A stretch of DNA of 64,000 nucleotides from Umezawaea endophytica (GTDB lineage: Bacteria > Actinomycetota > Actinomycetes > Mycobacteriales > Pseudonocardiaceae), in contig NZ_JANYMP010000010.1 in assembly GCF_025061645.1 (NCBI RefSeq), positions 96,092 to 160,091 of the forward strand, read 5' to 3'. The notes below the pieces were generated by a model that was given only the letters and a program-made list of their open reading frames with translations, searched no databases and was not told where the DNA came from. Shown in pieces: positions 9,809 to 18,436 of the stretch. The position numbers were made by a program, and so were the translations under genes. Within the stretch, counting starts at the first letter, position 1. Every line of letters begins with the position of its first letter.

Positions 9809-10510
9809 ATGAGGCGGGTGAGAGAGCCCGCGAAGATCCTGGTCGTCGAGGACAACCCCGAGATCAGCTACCTGATCGAGCTGGCGCTCGTGGAGGCCCG
9901 GTTGGACGTGCGGGCGGTGGGCGACGGCGACGGGGCGCTGGCGGCCGCGCAGGACTGGGAGCCCGACGTGGTGCTGCTCGACCTCGGCATCCCCGGTCCC
10001 GACGGGGTCGAGGTCTGCCGCAGGTTGCGGCGGTTCTCCAACGCCTACGTGCTCATGCTGACCGGGCGCGCCGAGGAGGTGGACAAGCTGATCGGGTTGT
10101 CGGTCGGGGCGGACGACTACCTGACCAAGCCGTTCTCGCCGCGGGAACTGCTGGCCCGCGTGCAGGCCATGCTGCGCCGTCCGCGCGACCTGGCGGGGTC
10201 CGCCGTCGTCGAGACCGGTCTGGTGGCGATGGACCTGGCGGCCCGAGAGGTCCGGGTGGCGGGCGAGGTCGTGGGGCTGACGAAGATCGAGTTCGACCTG
10301 CTGGCCGCGTTGATGGAGGACGTTCGCCAGGTGCACACCCGTGACCAGTTGCGGGAACGGGTGTGGGGCGGCTCGCGGCTGGCCGACGACCACGCCGTCG
10401 ACGTGCACATGTCCAACCTGAGGCGCAAGCTCAGCGCCACGGGGGAGGCCGGGATGATCACCACCGTGCGGGGCGTCGGCTACCGGTACGTGCCGGGGGG
10501 TGGGCCGTGA
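9809..10510 (+). CDS. OmpR/PhoB-family response regulator
   Basis: DNA-binding response regulator. Receiver domain at residues 10-120 with the acidic pocket in VVEDN, phospho-acceptor Asp in VVLLDLGIPGPDG, Thr in MLTGRA and Lys in LTKPFSP; winged helix at 140-230 ending with VRGVGYRYVP, the OmpR C-terminal hairpin. ATG 9809 places the receiver about ten residues in; a GTG at 9764 and one at 9818 are alternatives. Its stop overlaps the start of the next gene as GTGA, so the two are co-translated. The convergent histidine kinase at 10867-12084 is the obvious candidate partner. Confidence 0.92.
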   Translation: MRRVREPAKILVVEDNPEISYLIELALVEARLDVRAVGDGDGALAAAQDWEPDVVLLDLGIPGPDGVEVCRRLRRFSNAYVLMLTGRAEEVDKLIGLSVGADDYLTKPFSPRELLARVQAMLRRPRDLAGSAVVETGLVAMDLAAREVRVAGEVVGLTKIEFDLLAALMEDVRQVHTRDQLRERVWGGSRLADDHAVDVHMSNLRRKLSATGEAGMITTVRGVGYRYVPGGGP

Positions 10511-10911
10511 GGGTGCTCGTGGTCGACGACGACGCGGACACCGTCGAGGTGCTCTCCCTCGCCCTCGTCTCCTTCCGCGGGTGGGACGTGCAAGCCGTGA
10601 CCACGGGCGCGCGGGCGTTGGAGATCTGCTGGTCGAGCCGGCTCGACGTGGTGCTGCTGGACGTCGAGATGCCCGTTCTGGACGGGCCGGGCGTGCTGGC
10701 GGCGCTGCGGGGGGATCCGCGCACCGCGCTTCTCCCGGTGGTGTTCGTGACCGCGCTGGCCGATCCGGGGCTCACCTCGCGCCTGCACGCGCTGGGCGCC
10801 ACCGCCGTGCTGCACAAGCCGTTCGACCCCGTGCGGGTCGGCGACCAGGTGGCGGAGTTCCTGGGCCTACCACCAAGCCCGGTCGACCTCGGGACCCGCC
10901 GTGGGCAGTGA
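10507..10911 (+). CDS. Stand-alone receiver (CheY-like) protein
   Basis: A 134-residue single receiver domain: VRVLVVDDDADTVEVL, phospho-acceptor Asp in VVLLDVEMPVLDG, Thr in VFVTALAD and Lys in VLHKPFDP are all present. No output domain, so it probably acts as a phosphate sink or adaptor in the same relay as the OmpR regulator it overlaps (GTGA). Its last 45 bases overlap the 3' end of the convergent histidine kinase gene. Confidence 0.9.
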   Translation: MRVLVVDDDADTVEVLSLALVSFRGWDVQAVTTGARALEICWSSRLDVVLLDVEMPVLDGPGVLAALRGDPRTALLPVVFVTALADPGLTSRLHALGATAVLHKPFDPVRVGDQVAEFLGLPPSPVDLGTRRGQ

Positions 10912-12084
10912 GACCTCGAAAGCGCTGCCCCCGCCGGGAGCGGGCCTGGCCCCGATGCGTCCGCCGTGCGCCTCGACGATCCCTCGGGCGATGGCCAGGC
11001 CCAGGCCCGCCCCGCCGGTTCGGCGTTGACCGGGGACGTCGAACTGCGCGAACGGCTCGAAGATCTCGTCCAACTGCCCCTGGGGAACGCCGGGCCCGCG
11101 GTCGCGGACCTCGATCCGCGCCCCTGGACCGTCCACAGCGCACGTCACGGTGACCACTTCCCCCTGAGGTGACACACGCACCGCGTTGACCAGCAGGTTC
11201 GTCACCACCTGCACCAGCCGATCGGAGTCGCCCCTGACCGCGGGGAGGCCTTCGCACACCACTGCCACCGGGATCCCCGCGCGTCCCGCGGCGTTCTCGG
11301 CCGCGTTGACCGCCTGCTCCACGACCTCGGCCAGGCTGACCTCGGCCAGCCGCAGTTGCAGCCTGCCCCGGTGCGCCTGGTGCAGGTCCACCACGTCCTG
11401 GGAGAGCCGGACCAGGCGGTCGGTGTTGCGCGCGGCGATGCTGACGAGCTGGGCGACCTGGGGCGGCAGCTCGCCGAACCGGCCGGAGGTGATCAACTCC
11501 AGTGAGGCGTGGATGGACGTCAGCGGCGCCCGCAGTTCGTGGCCGACCACCGAGACGAAGTCGCGGCGGGCGCGTTCGGTCTCCTGCTCCCACTGGTTCG
11601 CCTGCCGCACCGAGCACTCCCGCTGGATCCACCCCGCCAGCTCGCGGAGCTGCTCGCGCTGGCGTCCCGTCAGCCGCCGGGGCACCCGGTCCAGGACGCA
11701 CAGCGTGCCGATCATGTGCCCGGACGGGGCCGCGATCGGGTGGCCTGCGTAGAAGCGGATGTGCGCTGGTCCGAGCACCGCCGAGGTGTTCGCGAACCGC
11801 GGATCGGCGGTGGCGTCCGGGATCTCGACGTACTGGCCCACCTCGATCGCGTACGAGCAGAACGAGGTGGCTCGCGGCACGGCCCGCGGCGGGACCCCTG
11901 ACGACGACTTCGCCCATCGGCGGTCGGTGTCGACGAGGGTCACCTGGGCGATCGGCACCTCGAACAGGTGCCGCGCCAGCCGGGTGATCCGGTCGAACCG
12001 GTCCTCCGGTGGGGTGTCGAGCAGCCGCAGCGCGTGCACCGCCGCCACCCGCTCGACCTCGGCGTCCTGGTCTCCGTTCACCAC
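10867..12084 (-). CDS. Soluble GAF-domain histidine kinase
   Basis: A 405-residue sensor kinase without membrane segments. Residues 20-165 form a GAF domain of the type found in bacterial photoreceptor-like and redox sensors (LARHLFEVPIAQVTLVD..., FYAGHPI, GTLCVLDRVPR). The HisKA box has the phosphorylated His in FVSVVGHELRAPLTS, followed by HATPase motifs NLLVNAVR (N box), VRDRGPGVP (G1), AGLGLAIARGI (G2). The GTG start at 12084 is preceded by a purine run. Convergent with the receiver gene and sharing 45 bases of 3' sequence, it likely signals to the OmpR regulator and the stand-alone receiver. The signal is unknown. Confidence 0.9.
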   Translation of the reverse strand: MVNGDQDAEVERVAAVHALRLLDTPPEDRFDRITRLARHLFEVPIAQVTLVDTDRRWAKSSSGVPPRAVPRATSFCSYAIEVGQYVEIPDATADPRFANTSAVLGPAHIRFYAGHPIAAPSGHMIGTLCVLDRVPRRLTGRQREQLRELAGWIQRECSVRQANQWEQETERARRDFVSVVGHELRAPLTSIHASLELITSGRFGELPPQVAQLVSIAARNTDRLVRLSQDVVDLHQAHRGRLQLRLAEVSLAEVVEQAVNAAENAAGRAGIPVAVVCEGLPAVRGDSDRLVQVVTNLLVNAVRVSPQGEVVTVTCAVDGPGARIEVRDRGPGVPQGQLDEIFEPFAQFDVPGQRRTGGAGLGLAIARGIVEAHGGRIGARPAPGGGSAFEVSLPTAGPEVDRAWW

Positions 12085-12475
12085 CCTGACCCACCCGTCC
12101 GTGATGAGGGACCACCACCGATGAGTATCGATTTCCGGGCTGGGTCAATTACTCATTGCCCTTGGCATTCACCCGTTCGGGCAAGTTTTCGGATCTTGGG
12201 GCTCTTGTGGGTGAATTACAACTTTCCCGGTTGGGTGGTAGCTGTGGGTAGTGGTGTGTTCTCGCTCATGTCGACCTGATGTCGAAAAATCGATTGTGGG
12301 TGTTACGAGAATATCCTGGTTTTCAGCTCTGTTTTTCCTCTGGTTTTCCACTGCTCGCATTCATGTTTTTCCCGTGGGTGAGTCTGGTCTTTGAGCCCGT
12401 GTACGGTCGGAATGTGCGACGTGCTTATCACGCTGTTCTTGAAATCACATTTTTATCTGCGAGGGAAGGTTCTTG
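12085..12475. other. AT-rich intergenic region upstream of the DUF3494 surface protein
   Basis: About 390 bases with markedly lower GC than the rest of the window and no credible coding. It contains ATGTCGA twice around 12268-12288 and ends in a GAGGGAAGG ribosome binding site before ATG 12476. It probably holds promoters of the kinase (-) and the surface protein (+); the composition may also mark imported DNA. Confidence 0.6.
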
Positions 12476-13930
12476 ATGAACGGCGATCCAGTTCGGACCG
12501 GACGATTCGACCGCAAGCGGTGGGGTGCCGTCGCCGGGATCGCCACCGCGGCGACGACGCTGGTGGTGATCGGGCTGCTGGCGGGCCAGACGACCGCGCT
12601 CGCCGCTGAGTCGCCAGTGCTGCTCGGCACCGCTCAGAGCTACTCGGTGCTGGGGGGTGTGACGGTCACCAACACCGGCGACACCCTCCTCGGCGGCGAC
12701 CTCGGCGTCAGTCCCGGCGACGCCATCACCGGATTCCCGCCGGGCATCGTGGGCGGGGCCACGACCGCGGGCGACGCGGTGGCCGCGCAGGCGCAGTCCG
12801 ACCTGGTGATCGCCTACGACGACGCCGCTGGAAGGGCGCTGACCGCGAGCGTCGCGGACGACCTGGTGGGGCGGACCCTGCCCGGTGGCGTCTACAAGTC
12901 GACCGGTCCGCTGGCGCTGAGCGGAACCCTGACGCTGGACGGCCAGAACGACCCGAACTCGGTCTTCATCTTCCAGATCGCCTCCACCCTGATCACCGCG
13001 TCGGCCAGCGACGTGAACCTGATCAACGGCGCCCAGGCGTGCAACGTCTACTGGCAGGTCGGCAGCTCCGCGACCCTGGGCACCAACTCGACGTTCGTCG
13101 GCAGCGTCCTCGCGCTCAGCTCGATCTCGGTCACGACGGGCGCGGTCGTCGAAGGCCGGGCACTGGCGCGCAACGGCCAGGTCTCCCTCGACACCAACGT
13201 CTTCACGGTTCCGGGCTGCGACCTGACGCCGATCACGACCACCACGACCGACGCGACGACCACGGACTCGACGACGACCACGGAACCGACGACCACCACC
13301 ACGGATTCGACGACCACGGATTCGACGACCACCACCACGGACTCGACCACGACGACCGACGAGTCGACGACCACGACGGACACGTCGACGACGGACGAGA
13401 CCACCACCACGACCGAGCCGACGACGACCACGACGGACACGTCGACGACCGACGAGTCGACCACCACGACCCAACCCACCACCACGACGGACACGACCAC
13501 CACGGACACGTCGACGACGGACACGACCACGACGACCGACGAGTCGACCACGACCACAGCGCCCACCACCACGACCACGGGGTCGTCCACCACCACACCG
13601 ACGTCGGAGGCGACCACCACCACACCGACGTCCGGGGCGACCACCTCGGGTGCCACGACCGCGCCCGAGGTGTCGACCGACTCCTCGGGCACGGCGTGGA
13701 CCGCTTCGGAAAGCTCCACGACCGAAAGCGCCGCGGCGGGTCGGAATGGAACCGCCGGGGGTGAACGGGTCTGGACCGATGATTCGGGATCGGGCCAATA
13801 CCCGTCCGGTCTCGCGAGCACCGGTGTGAGCAGCGGTCTGGGAGCCGTGCTCGCTGTCGGTGTGCTGCTCCTCCTCGGTGGCGCTCTGCTGGTTGTGACC
13901 CTCCGTTCACGCAGGTCGCGAAAAATGTAG
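12476..13930 (+). CDS. DUF3494 ice-binding-like surface protein with Thr-rich stalk and LAXTG sorting signal
   Basis: A 484-residue exported, probably wall-anchored protein. After a basic N-terminus comes a hydrophobic signal segment (VVIGLLAGQTTALAA). Residues 45-245 match the DUF3494 beta-solenoid (LGTAQSYSVLGGVTVTNTG; GLPGGVYKSTGPLALSG-like; VFIFQIASTL; CNVYWQVGSSATLGT), the fold of ice-binding/adhesion proteins. Residues 255-400 are an almost pure Thr/Ser/Asp/Glu stalk. The C-terminus has LASTG, then a hydrophobic helix and RSRRSRKM, i.e. a class E (LAXTG) sortase signal typical of high-GC actinobacteria. DUF3494 in a mesophile more likely serves surface adhesion than antifreeze action. 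ATG 12476 has GAGGGAAGG upstream. No sortase gene is in the window. Confidence 0.88.
   Translation: MNGDPVRTGRFDRKRWGAVAGIATAATTLVVIGLLAGQTTALAAESPVLLGTAQSYSVLGGVTVTNTGDTLLGGDLGVSPGDAITGFPPGIVGGATTAGDAVAAQAQSDLVIAYDDAAGRALTASVADDLVGRTLPGGVYKSTGPLALSGTLTLDGQNDPNSVFIFQIASTLITASASDVNLINGAQACNVYWQVGSSATLGTNSTFVGSVLALSSISVTTGAVVEGRALARNGQVSLDTNVFTVPGCDLTPITTTTTDATTTDSTTTTEPTTTTTDSTTTDSTTTTTDSTTTTDESTTTTDTSTTDETTTTTEPTTTTTDTSTTDESTTTTQPTTTTDTTTTDTSTTDTTTTTDESTTTTAPTTTTTGSSTTTPTSEATTTTPTSGATTSGATTAPEVSTDSSGTAWTASESSTTESAAAGRNGTAGGERVWTDDSGSGQYPSGLASTGVSSGLGAVLAVGVLLLLGGALLVVTLRSRRSRKM
13237..13660 (+). repeat. Low-complexity Thr-codon repeats (stalk of the surface protein)
   Basis: Imperfect tandem ACC/ACG units with interspersed GAC, GAG and TCG codons encode TTTTDST- and TTDES-like blocks. 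The region is prone to length change by slippage and is the cell-wall-spanning stalk of the DUF3494 protein. Confidence 0.85.
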
Positions 13931-14035
13931 AGGTCCCGGCCCGAAGGTCAAGGTGAGGAACGCGGAAAAACCGGTCACGGTCGCACCACGAGGAAATCGC
14001 TGTTGCGCCCCGTCAGCAGCGCGTGACCGCCGCCC

Positions 14036-15523
14036 TCACCCCTTCGAGCGCATGACGACCAGGTCGCCGTGGCCGCCGTAGCCCAGGACGGGTTCGGCGT
14101 ACTGGGTGCCGTCGAAGGTGATCAGCCACCAGTCGCGGCCGACGGGCAGCAGGACCGGGTGCGGGATGTTGGTGCCGTACGGGGCGTCCAGGGTGCCGAG
14201 CTTGCGCATCGCGAGGTCGTACACGGGGTACTCGCGGGCGTCGCCGTCGCTGGCGAACACGTACCACCGGCTGCCCACGCGCTGGATGATCGGGCCCTCG
14301 GTCTGGTCGACGGTCGTGTCGGCACCGACCAGTCCGAGCGAGTCGGCGTAGTCGGCACCGGGCGGGCCCACCGCCAGCGCCGGGTGGAAGACGAACGCGG
14401 GCTGCTGGGCCTCGCTCTCCACGAACGCCAGCCGCCACCGGCCGTCGACGCGGGTCAGCGAGGGGTCCCAGGAGCTGACCGAGGTGGGCAGCGGGAGGCG
14501 TTCGGTGGGCAGGACGTGGACGCCCGACAGGACGTCCGCCGTCGTGGTGACGTGGCGGACGTGCACGCCGCGGAAGGCGAAGTCGCCCCACGAGCTCATG
14601 AGCAGGATGAACCGGCGGGTGCGGTCGTCGTAGACGATCTGGCCCGCGTGGTCGCCCACCACCACGCCGTCACGGGCGAAGAACAGCACCGCGACCTGCT
14701 CCAGCCTGGTCGGGTCGGCCAGGTCGAGCGTCCACACCGCCCAGTGCGCCTGCTGGAAGAACCCCAGCCCGGCGTTGGTCATCGTCAGGTACAGCTTGCC
14801 GTCGCGGATGAACGGCCTGCCGTCGGCGTGCTGCACCACGTGCGGGTCGCGCACGCCCGCCTGGCCGAAGTACCCGGCCCGCACCCGGCCGAGGCGCACC
14901 GAGCCCGAGCCGCGTCCGCCGTAGGCGTAGTCGAGCTTGCCGAGCACGGCGGGCACGCGCAGGTCGAGCAGCGCGCGGACGCGGTCCCGTTCGGTCAGCA
15001 CCGGCTGCCACGCCGTGCCCGTGCCGGTGGTGTCGACCAGGACGGTCACCGCGTTCTCGTTGACCACCAGGGCCAGCCGGAACGCCCCGGCCACCCGCAC
15101 CTCGGCGGTCTTGACCACGGTGGTCGTGCCGTTGGTGGTCACCTCGATGGTGGCCCGGCCCGCCGACGGGTCGACCGTGCCGAGCACCGACGTGCCGCCG
15201 CCCGCCAAGCCCGCGACCACGGCGCCGGGGCCGTCGACGCCCAGCACCTCGACCAGCACGGAACCGAACGGCGCCTTCGGTCGCACACCGGTGGTGACCA
15301 GCGTGTCCAGGGTGCCGATCGCGCTGTCGTACTGGGTGAACCGCGGCGCGACCAGGTCGAACGGCCGGAACTTGTGGGTGACCTCGAAGTGCAGGTCGAA
15401 CGGCGTCCGGACCGGTTGCGCCGCGGCCGCCGGGGCGGTCAGCAGGCCGGGCAGCGCCACCGCGCACCCCGCCGCCCCCATCCCGCGCAGCAGGCTGCGG
15501 CGATCGATTCCACCTTCTGTCAC
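14036..15523 (-). CDS. Tat-exported five-bladed beta-propeller protein (GH43/GH32-like)
   Basis: A 495-residue secreted protein. GTG 15523 follows GAGGGCAC and the N-terminus has a twin-arginine signal (DRRSLLRGMG, then a hydrophobic stretch ending AAAA). Residues 50-210 look like a beta-sandwich (lectin-like) module; residues 230-495 carry repeating blade motifs with Asp/Trp such as DPHVVQHADGRPFIRDGKLY, LLMSSWG, SSWDPSLTRVDGRWRLAF and GPIIQRVGSRWYVFAS, as in GH43/GH32/GH68-type propellers. Substrate cannot be told; catalytic acids were not assigned with confidence. Divergent from a DeoR regulator over 136 bases, which fits control by a sugar-phosphate sensor. Confidence 0.75.
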   Translation of the reverse strand: MTEGGIDRRSLLRGMGAAGCAVALPGLLTAPAAAAQPVRTPFDLHFEVTHKFRPFDLVAPRFTQYDSAIGTLDTLVTTGVRPKAPFGSVLVEVLGVDGPGAVVAGLAGGGTSVLGTVDPSAGRATIEVTTNGTTTVVKTAEVRVAGAFRLALVVNENAVTVLVDTTGTGTAWQPVLTERDRVRALLDLRVPAVLGKLDYAYGGRGSGSVRLGRVRAGYFGQAGVRDPHVVQHADGRPFIRDGKLYLTMTNAGLGFFQQAHWAVWTLDLADPTRLEQVAVLFFARDGVVVGDHAGQIVYDDRTRRFILLMSSWGDFAFRGVHVRHVTTTADVLSGVHVLPTERLPLPTSVSSWDPSLTRVDGRWRLAFVESEAQQPAFVFHPALAVGPPGADYADSLGLVGADTTVDQTEGPIIQRVGSRWYVFASDGDAREYPVYDLAMRKLGTLDAPYGTNIPHPVLLPVGRDWWLITFDGTQYAEPVLGYGGHGDLVVMRSKG

Positions 15524-15659
15524 GTGCCCTCCCTCGTCCGCGGTCGGCCCACGAGATGTACCCGCAGACGGTCGGCCCGCACCAGGGATTGATCGGAAGT
15601 GGCGCTCGATCCGCTCCGGAACGGTCAACTCCGGTCGACAACGGCCTAGCCTGGGTGTC

Positions 15660-16433
15660 GTGTTCGCCGCCGAACGTCGCCAGGTGATCCTCGAACTGGT
15701 CCGCACGAACGGGGCCGTCTCGCTGCGCGAGCTGGCCAGGATCGTCGGGGCCAGCGAGGTGACCGTCCGCCGCGACCTGCGGTTCCTCGACACCGACGGC
15801 CTGCTCGTGCGCAGACGTGGTGGCGCGGTCGCCACCGACGGCCCTGCCTACGAACCCAGCCACTCGGAGAAGACCGGCGTGGCGAGCGCGGCGAAGGCGG
15901 CCATCGCCGACCTGGCGGCCGACCTCGTGTCGCCGGGGGACGCGATCGTGGTGGGGGCGGGCACCACCACCCAGGCACTGGCGCGCCGCCTCGCCCGCGT
16001 GCCGCGGCTGACGGTCGTGACCAACTCGCTCCTGGTGGCCCAGGCGCTCGCGAGGAGCACCGGCATCGAGGTGATCCTGCCCGGCGGCGTCCTCCGGGGA
16101 ACGATCTTCGCCCTCGTCGGCAGCACCACCGAGCAGGGCATCAGCGGCCTCCGCGTGCAGCGCGCGTTCCTGTCCGGCAACGGCCTCTCGGCGGGTCACG
16201 GCCTGTCCACGCCGAACACCGCGGTCGCGGGCGTCGACCGCGCCATGGCCGCCATCGCCGACGACGTGGCCGTGCTGGCGGACCACACCAAGATCGGCGT
16301 CGACACGATGGTCCAGACCGTTGCACCGGGCCGCATCGCGCACGTCGTCACGGACAGCCGCGCCCCGGTGGAGGAACTCGACCGGCTGCGGACGGCCGGG
16401 GTCACCGTGCACGTGGCGGAAGCGTCCACCTGA
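15660..16433 (+). CDS. DeoR-family transcriptional regulator
   Basis: A 257-residue repressor. The N-terminal winged helix (RRQVILELVRTNGAVSLREL, then EVTVRRDLRFLDTDGLLVRRRGGA) has the DeoR signature, and residues 75-250 form the DeoRC sugar-phosphate sensor (DAIVVGAGTTTQALAR; LTVVTNSLLVA; DHTKIG). GTG 15660 gives the typical MFAAERRQ start. Such proteins respond to phosphorylated sugars. The divergent propeller gene is its most likely target; CGGTCGGCCC occurs twice in the shared gap (near 15540 and 15585), but no clear operator was identified. Confidence 0.9.
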   Translation: MFAAERRQVILELVRTNGAVSLRELARIVGASEVTVRRDLRFLDTDGLLVRRRGGAVATDGPAYEPSHSEKTGVASAAKAAIADLAADLVSPGDAIVVGAGTTTQALARRLARVPRLTVVTNSLLVAQALARSTGIEVILPGGVLRGTIFALVGSTTEQGISGLRVQRAFLSGNGLSAGHGLSTPNTAVAGVDRAMAAIADDVAVLADHTKIGVDTMVQTVAPGRIAHVVTDSRAPVEELDRLRTAGVTVHVAEAST

Positions 16434-16557
16434 AGTTGCATTGTGCTGTTCGTCACATTCGTTCGCGGTGTCCGGATCCACTACTGTTCGCCCTTGCCCG
16501 CACAGGGCGGGAGCCTCGGGGGGAGGCACTTCCGGGGTGGATCTTTTGGGGGGAACC

Positions 16558-17172
16558 GTGAAGATCGCTGTTGTGGTGGCCGCTGTGGCCATGGCCGTCG
16601 TCGGTGCGTCGGCACCTGCCGCCGCCGCGAGCGGCCAGCAGGAAGACCGCCTGGTGTTGAAGTCCTTCAGGGTCATGTCCGAGCAGGCCCCGGTGGGCGG
16701 CGACGTGAGGTTCAGGGCCACGTACACCAGCGAGCAGCAGGCGGAGTTCCTGTGCGAGACCGATTTCGGTGACGGCCAGGTGAGCGACGGTCCGTGCGAC
16801 AACATCCGGCACCCGTACGCCCAGCCCGGCACGTACCAGATCACCCAGACCGGCCGCACGACCACCGGCGTGGTCGCCGTGTCCACCGGTTCGATCGTCG
16901 TCGTCCCCGACCAGGGCCCGATCTCGATCACCGCGACCGCCACGCTGACCGCCCCGCGAACCATCCTGGTGCACAGCGACCCGGCGAGCGGCTACGACCT
17001 GACGAGGATGCGCGTCTTCTGGGGCAACGGCTCCTACACCTCAGGCTACTACCCGTCGATGCGGGACATCGACTGGGTGTACGCCGAACCCGGCACGTAC
17101 GTGATCAAGGCCGAGGTCTTCGACTCCTCCGGCGCCTCCGCGGCCACGAACCTGACGGTCGAGGTCGCCTGA
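16558..17172 (+). CDS. Secreted PKD-domain protein
   Basis: A 204-residue exported protein with no known function. GTG 16558 follows GGGGGGAACC; the first 27 residues are a signal peptide (VKIAVVVAAVAMAVVGASAP..., cleavage at AAAA-S). The mature part has two PKD-like Ig-fold segments: one with ETDFGDGQVSDGP and HPYAQPGTYQI, another with VFWGNGSYTSG and WVYAEPGTYVIKAEV. Such modules mediate surface contacts. Convergent with the STAND gene across a strong hairpin. Confidence 0.8.
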   Translation: MKIAVVVAAVAMAVVGASAPAAAASGQQEDRLVLKSFRVMSEQAPVGGDVRFRATYTSEQQAEFLCETDFGDGQVSDGPCDNIRHPYAQPGTYQITQTGRTTTGVVAVSTGSIVVVPDQGPISITATATLTAPRTILVHSDPASGYDLTRMRVFWGNGSYTSGYYPSMRDIDWVYAEPGTYVIKAEVFDSSGASAATNLTVEVA

Positions 17173-17178
17173 TCGCCG

Positions 17179-17214
17179 CCCGGCGAGGGGGACGACAGCG
17201 TTCCCCTCGCCGGG
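17179..17214. terminator. Bidirectional hairpin terminator
   Basis: A perfect 12-base stem (CCCGGCGAGGGG with its complement at 17203-17214) and 12-base loop lies between the convergent PKD gene and STAND NTPase gene. Confidence 0.75.
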
Positions 17215-17221
17215 CCCGGTT

Positions 17222-18436
17222 TCAGCGCCAGTCGTGCGCGTAGCGGTGGAGTTCCAGGTAGGACCGGGAGTGGTCGAACTCCAGGAACAGCCTCGTGACC
17301 TCCGGCCGGGTGAGGTGGTGCAGGTTGGTCTCGCGGACGAGCGGGTGCAGTGTCAGGGCGTGGGACTGGAGCACCCGGTCCTCGAAGCAGTCGACCAGAC
17401 CGAAGTCGGCGAGCAGGTGGAGCAGTTCGAGCAGTTCCTCCGGCGTCAGGTCGCCGAACGCGGCGATCGGCCGCATCTCCCGGACGTCGAGGATCCCGTA
17501 GGGCACCGGCGCCTGGGCGAAGCAGGCGAGGAAGCGCATCAGCGACCTGGCCCTGGGAAAGCCCTGTCGGGCGAGGAGGTCGAGCGACAGCTCCCACGTG
17601 CGCGTCACGATCCCGTTCTCCGCGCGCGGTTGTCGATCGCCAGGGGGTAATCGGTCGATCGTGGTGGCGAACTGCTGCTCCAGTGCCGATCCGTAGCAGG
17701 GGAAGGTGCGCGGCACGGTGGTGCCGGGAACGCTCGGGGCGTGGGCCGAGTACGCCAGGTAGGTCCCGGCGATGTGCAACGCCAGCGGCAGACCGCCGAG
17801 CTGCGCCGACAGCCTCCGCGCGTCCGCCTCGGTTCCCGCCCCGTCGCCCGTCAGGTCCAGCAGCGCCTTGCCGCCGGACACCGCGTCGAGCGATTCGACC
17901 CGGTGGAGCCACGAGAAGTCACCCCAGGCGAAGCGGTTCCCGTCACGACTGGTCACGACCACCGTTCCCCGGCCGCCGGGCGGGGGCCGCAACCACCCCG
18001 TCCCGTCGCACAGCCGCTGGTCGGGGTCCGCCAGCGACTGGGGCTCGTTCGCGTCGTCGATGAGCAGGATCCACCGCCGCCCGCTCCGGCGCAGGTGCCG
18101 CCACAGCAGGTCCGGCGCGGACGCCCGCCCGGACCACGCGTGGTCGATCTCCGCCGTCGGTATTCCCAGTCGGAGCGCCACCTCGCGCATCCCGGCGTTC
18201 AGCCTGGTCCTGTCGGACGCGGAGATCCACCAGACCTGCGTTCCCCGCGCCGACGCCAACCGCGCGGCTTCGAGCGCCAGCGTCGTCTTCCCGAAACCCC
18301 CGCCACCGTGGAGGACCAGTACCCGTCCGCACGGGTCCGCGATCTCCCGTTCGAGCAGGGCGACGAACTCGTCCCGGCTGCGGACCTTTTTGTGCCGGTG
18401 CTTGGCCGTGTCGTGGGTGGCACCCGGAGGCCTCAG
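17222..18436 (-). CDS. Short STAND (NB-ARC) NTPase, CTG start overlapping the ABC-F stop
   Basis: A 404-residue NB-ARC ATPase with no effector and no TPR part. Walker A is LHGGGGFGKTTLAL, then VWWISASD, Walker B WILLIDDANE, TVVVTSRDGN and LGGLPLALHIAGTYL; all motifs are intact and parallel those of the larger paralogue at 6187-8406. It stops just after the HPLVRET segment where the paralogue continues into TPRs. No ATG, GTG or TTG is available in frame between the end of the ABC-F gene and the ATPase core; a CTG at 18436 has GGAG five bases upstream and overlaps the ABC-F stop as CTGA, so I propose CTG initiation by translational coupling. A GTG at 18661, deep inside ABC-F, is the less likely alternative. 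Confidence 0.75.
   Translation of the reverse strand: MRPPGATHDTAKHRHKKVRSRDEFVALLEREIADPCGRVLVLHGGGGFGKTTLALEAARLASARGTQVWWISASDRTRLNAGMREVALRLGIPTAEIDHAWSGRASAPDLLWRHLRRSGRRWILLIDDANEPQSLADPDQRLCDGTGWLRPPPGGRGTVVVTSRDGNRFAWGDFSWLHRVESLDAVSGGKALLDLTGDGAGTEADARRLSAQLGGLPLALHIAGTYLAYSAHAPSVPGTTVPRTFPCYGSALEQQFATTIDRLPPGDRQPRAENGIVTRTWELSLDLLARQGFPRARSLMRFLACFAQAPVPYGILDVREMRPIAAFGDLTPEELLELLHLLADFGLVDCFEDRVLQSHALTLHPLVRETNLHHLTRPEVTRLFLEFDHSRSYLELHRYAHDWR

Noticed and set aside
13048..13821. Val-rich frame opposite the Thr-rich stalk, and the tandem repeats as a possible CRISPR
   Set aside because: The Val runs are antisense of Thr codons; the repeats are irregular, coding and without spacers of uniform length.
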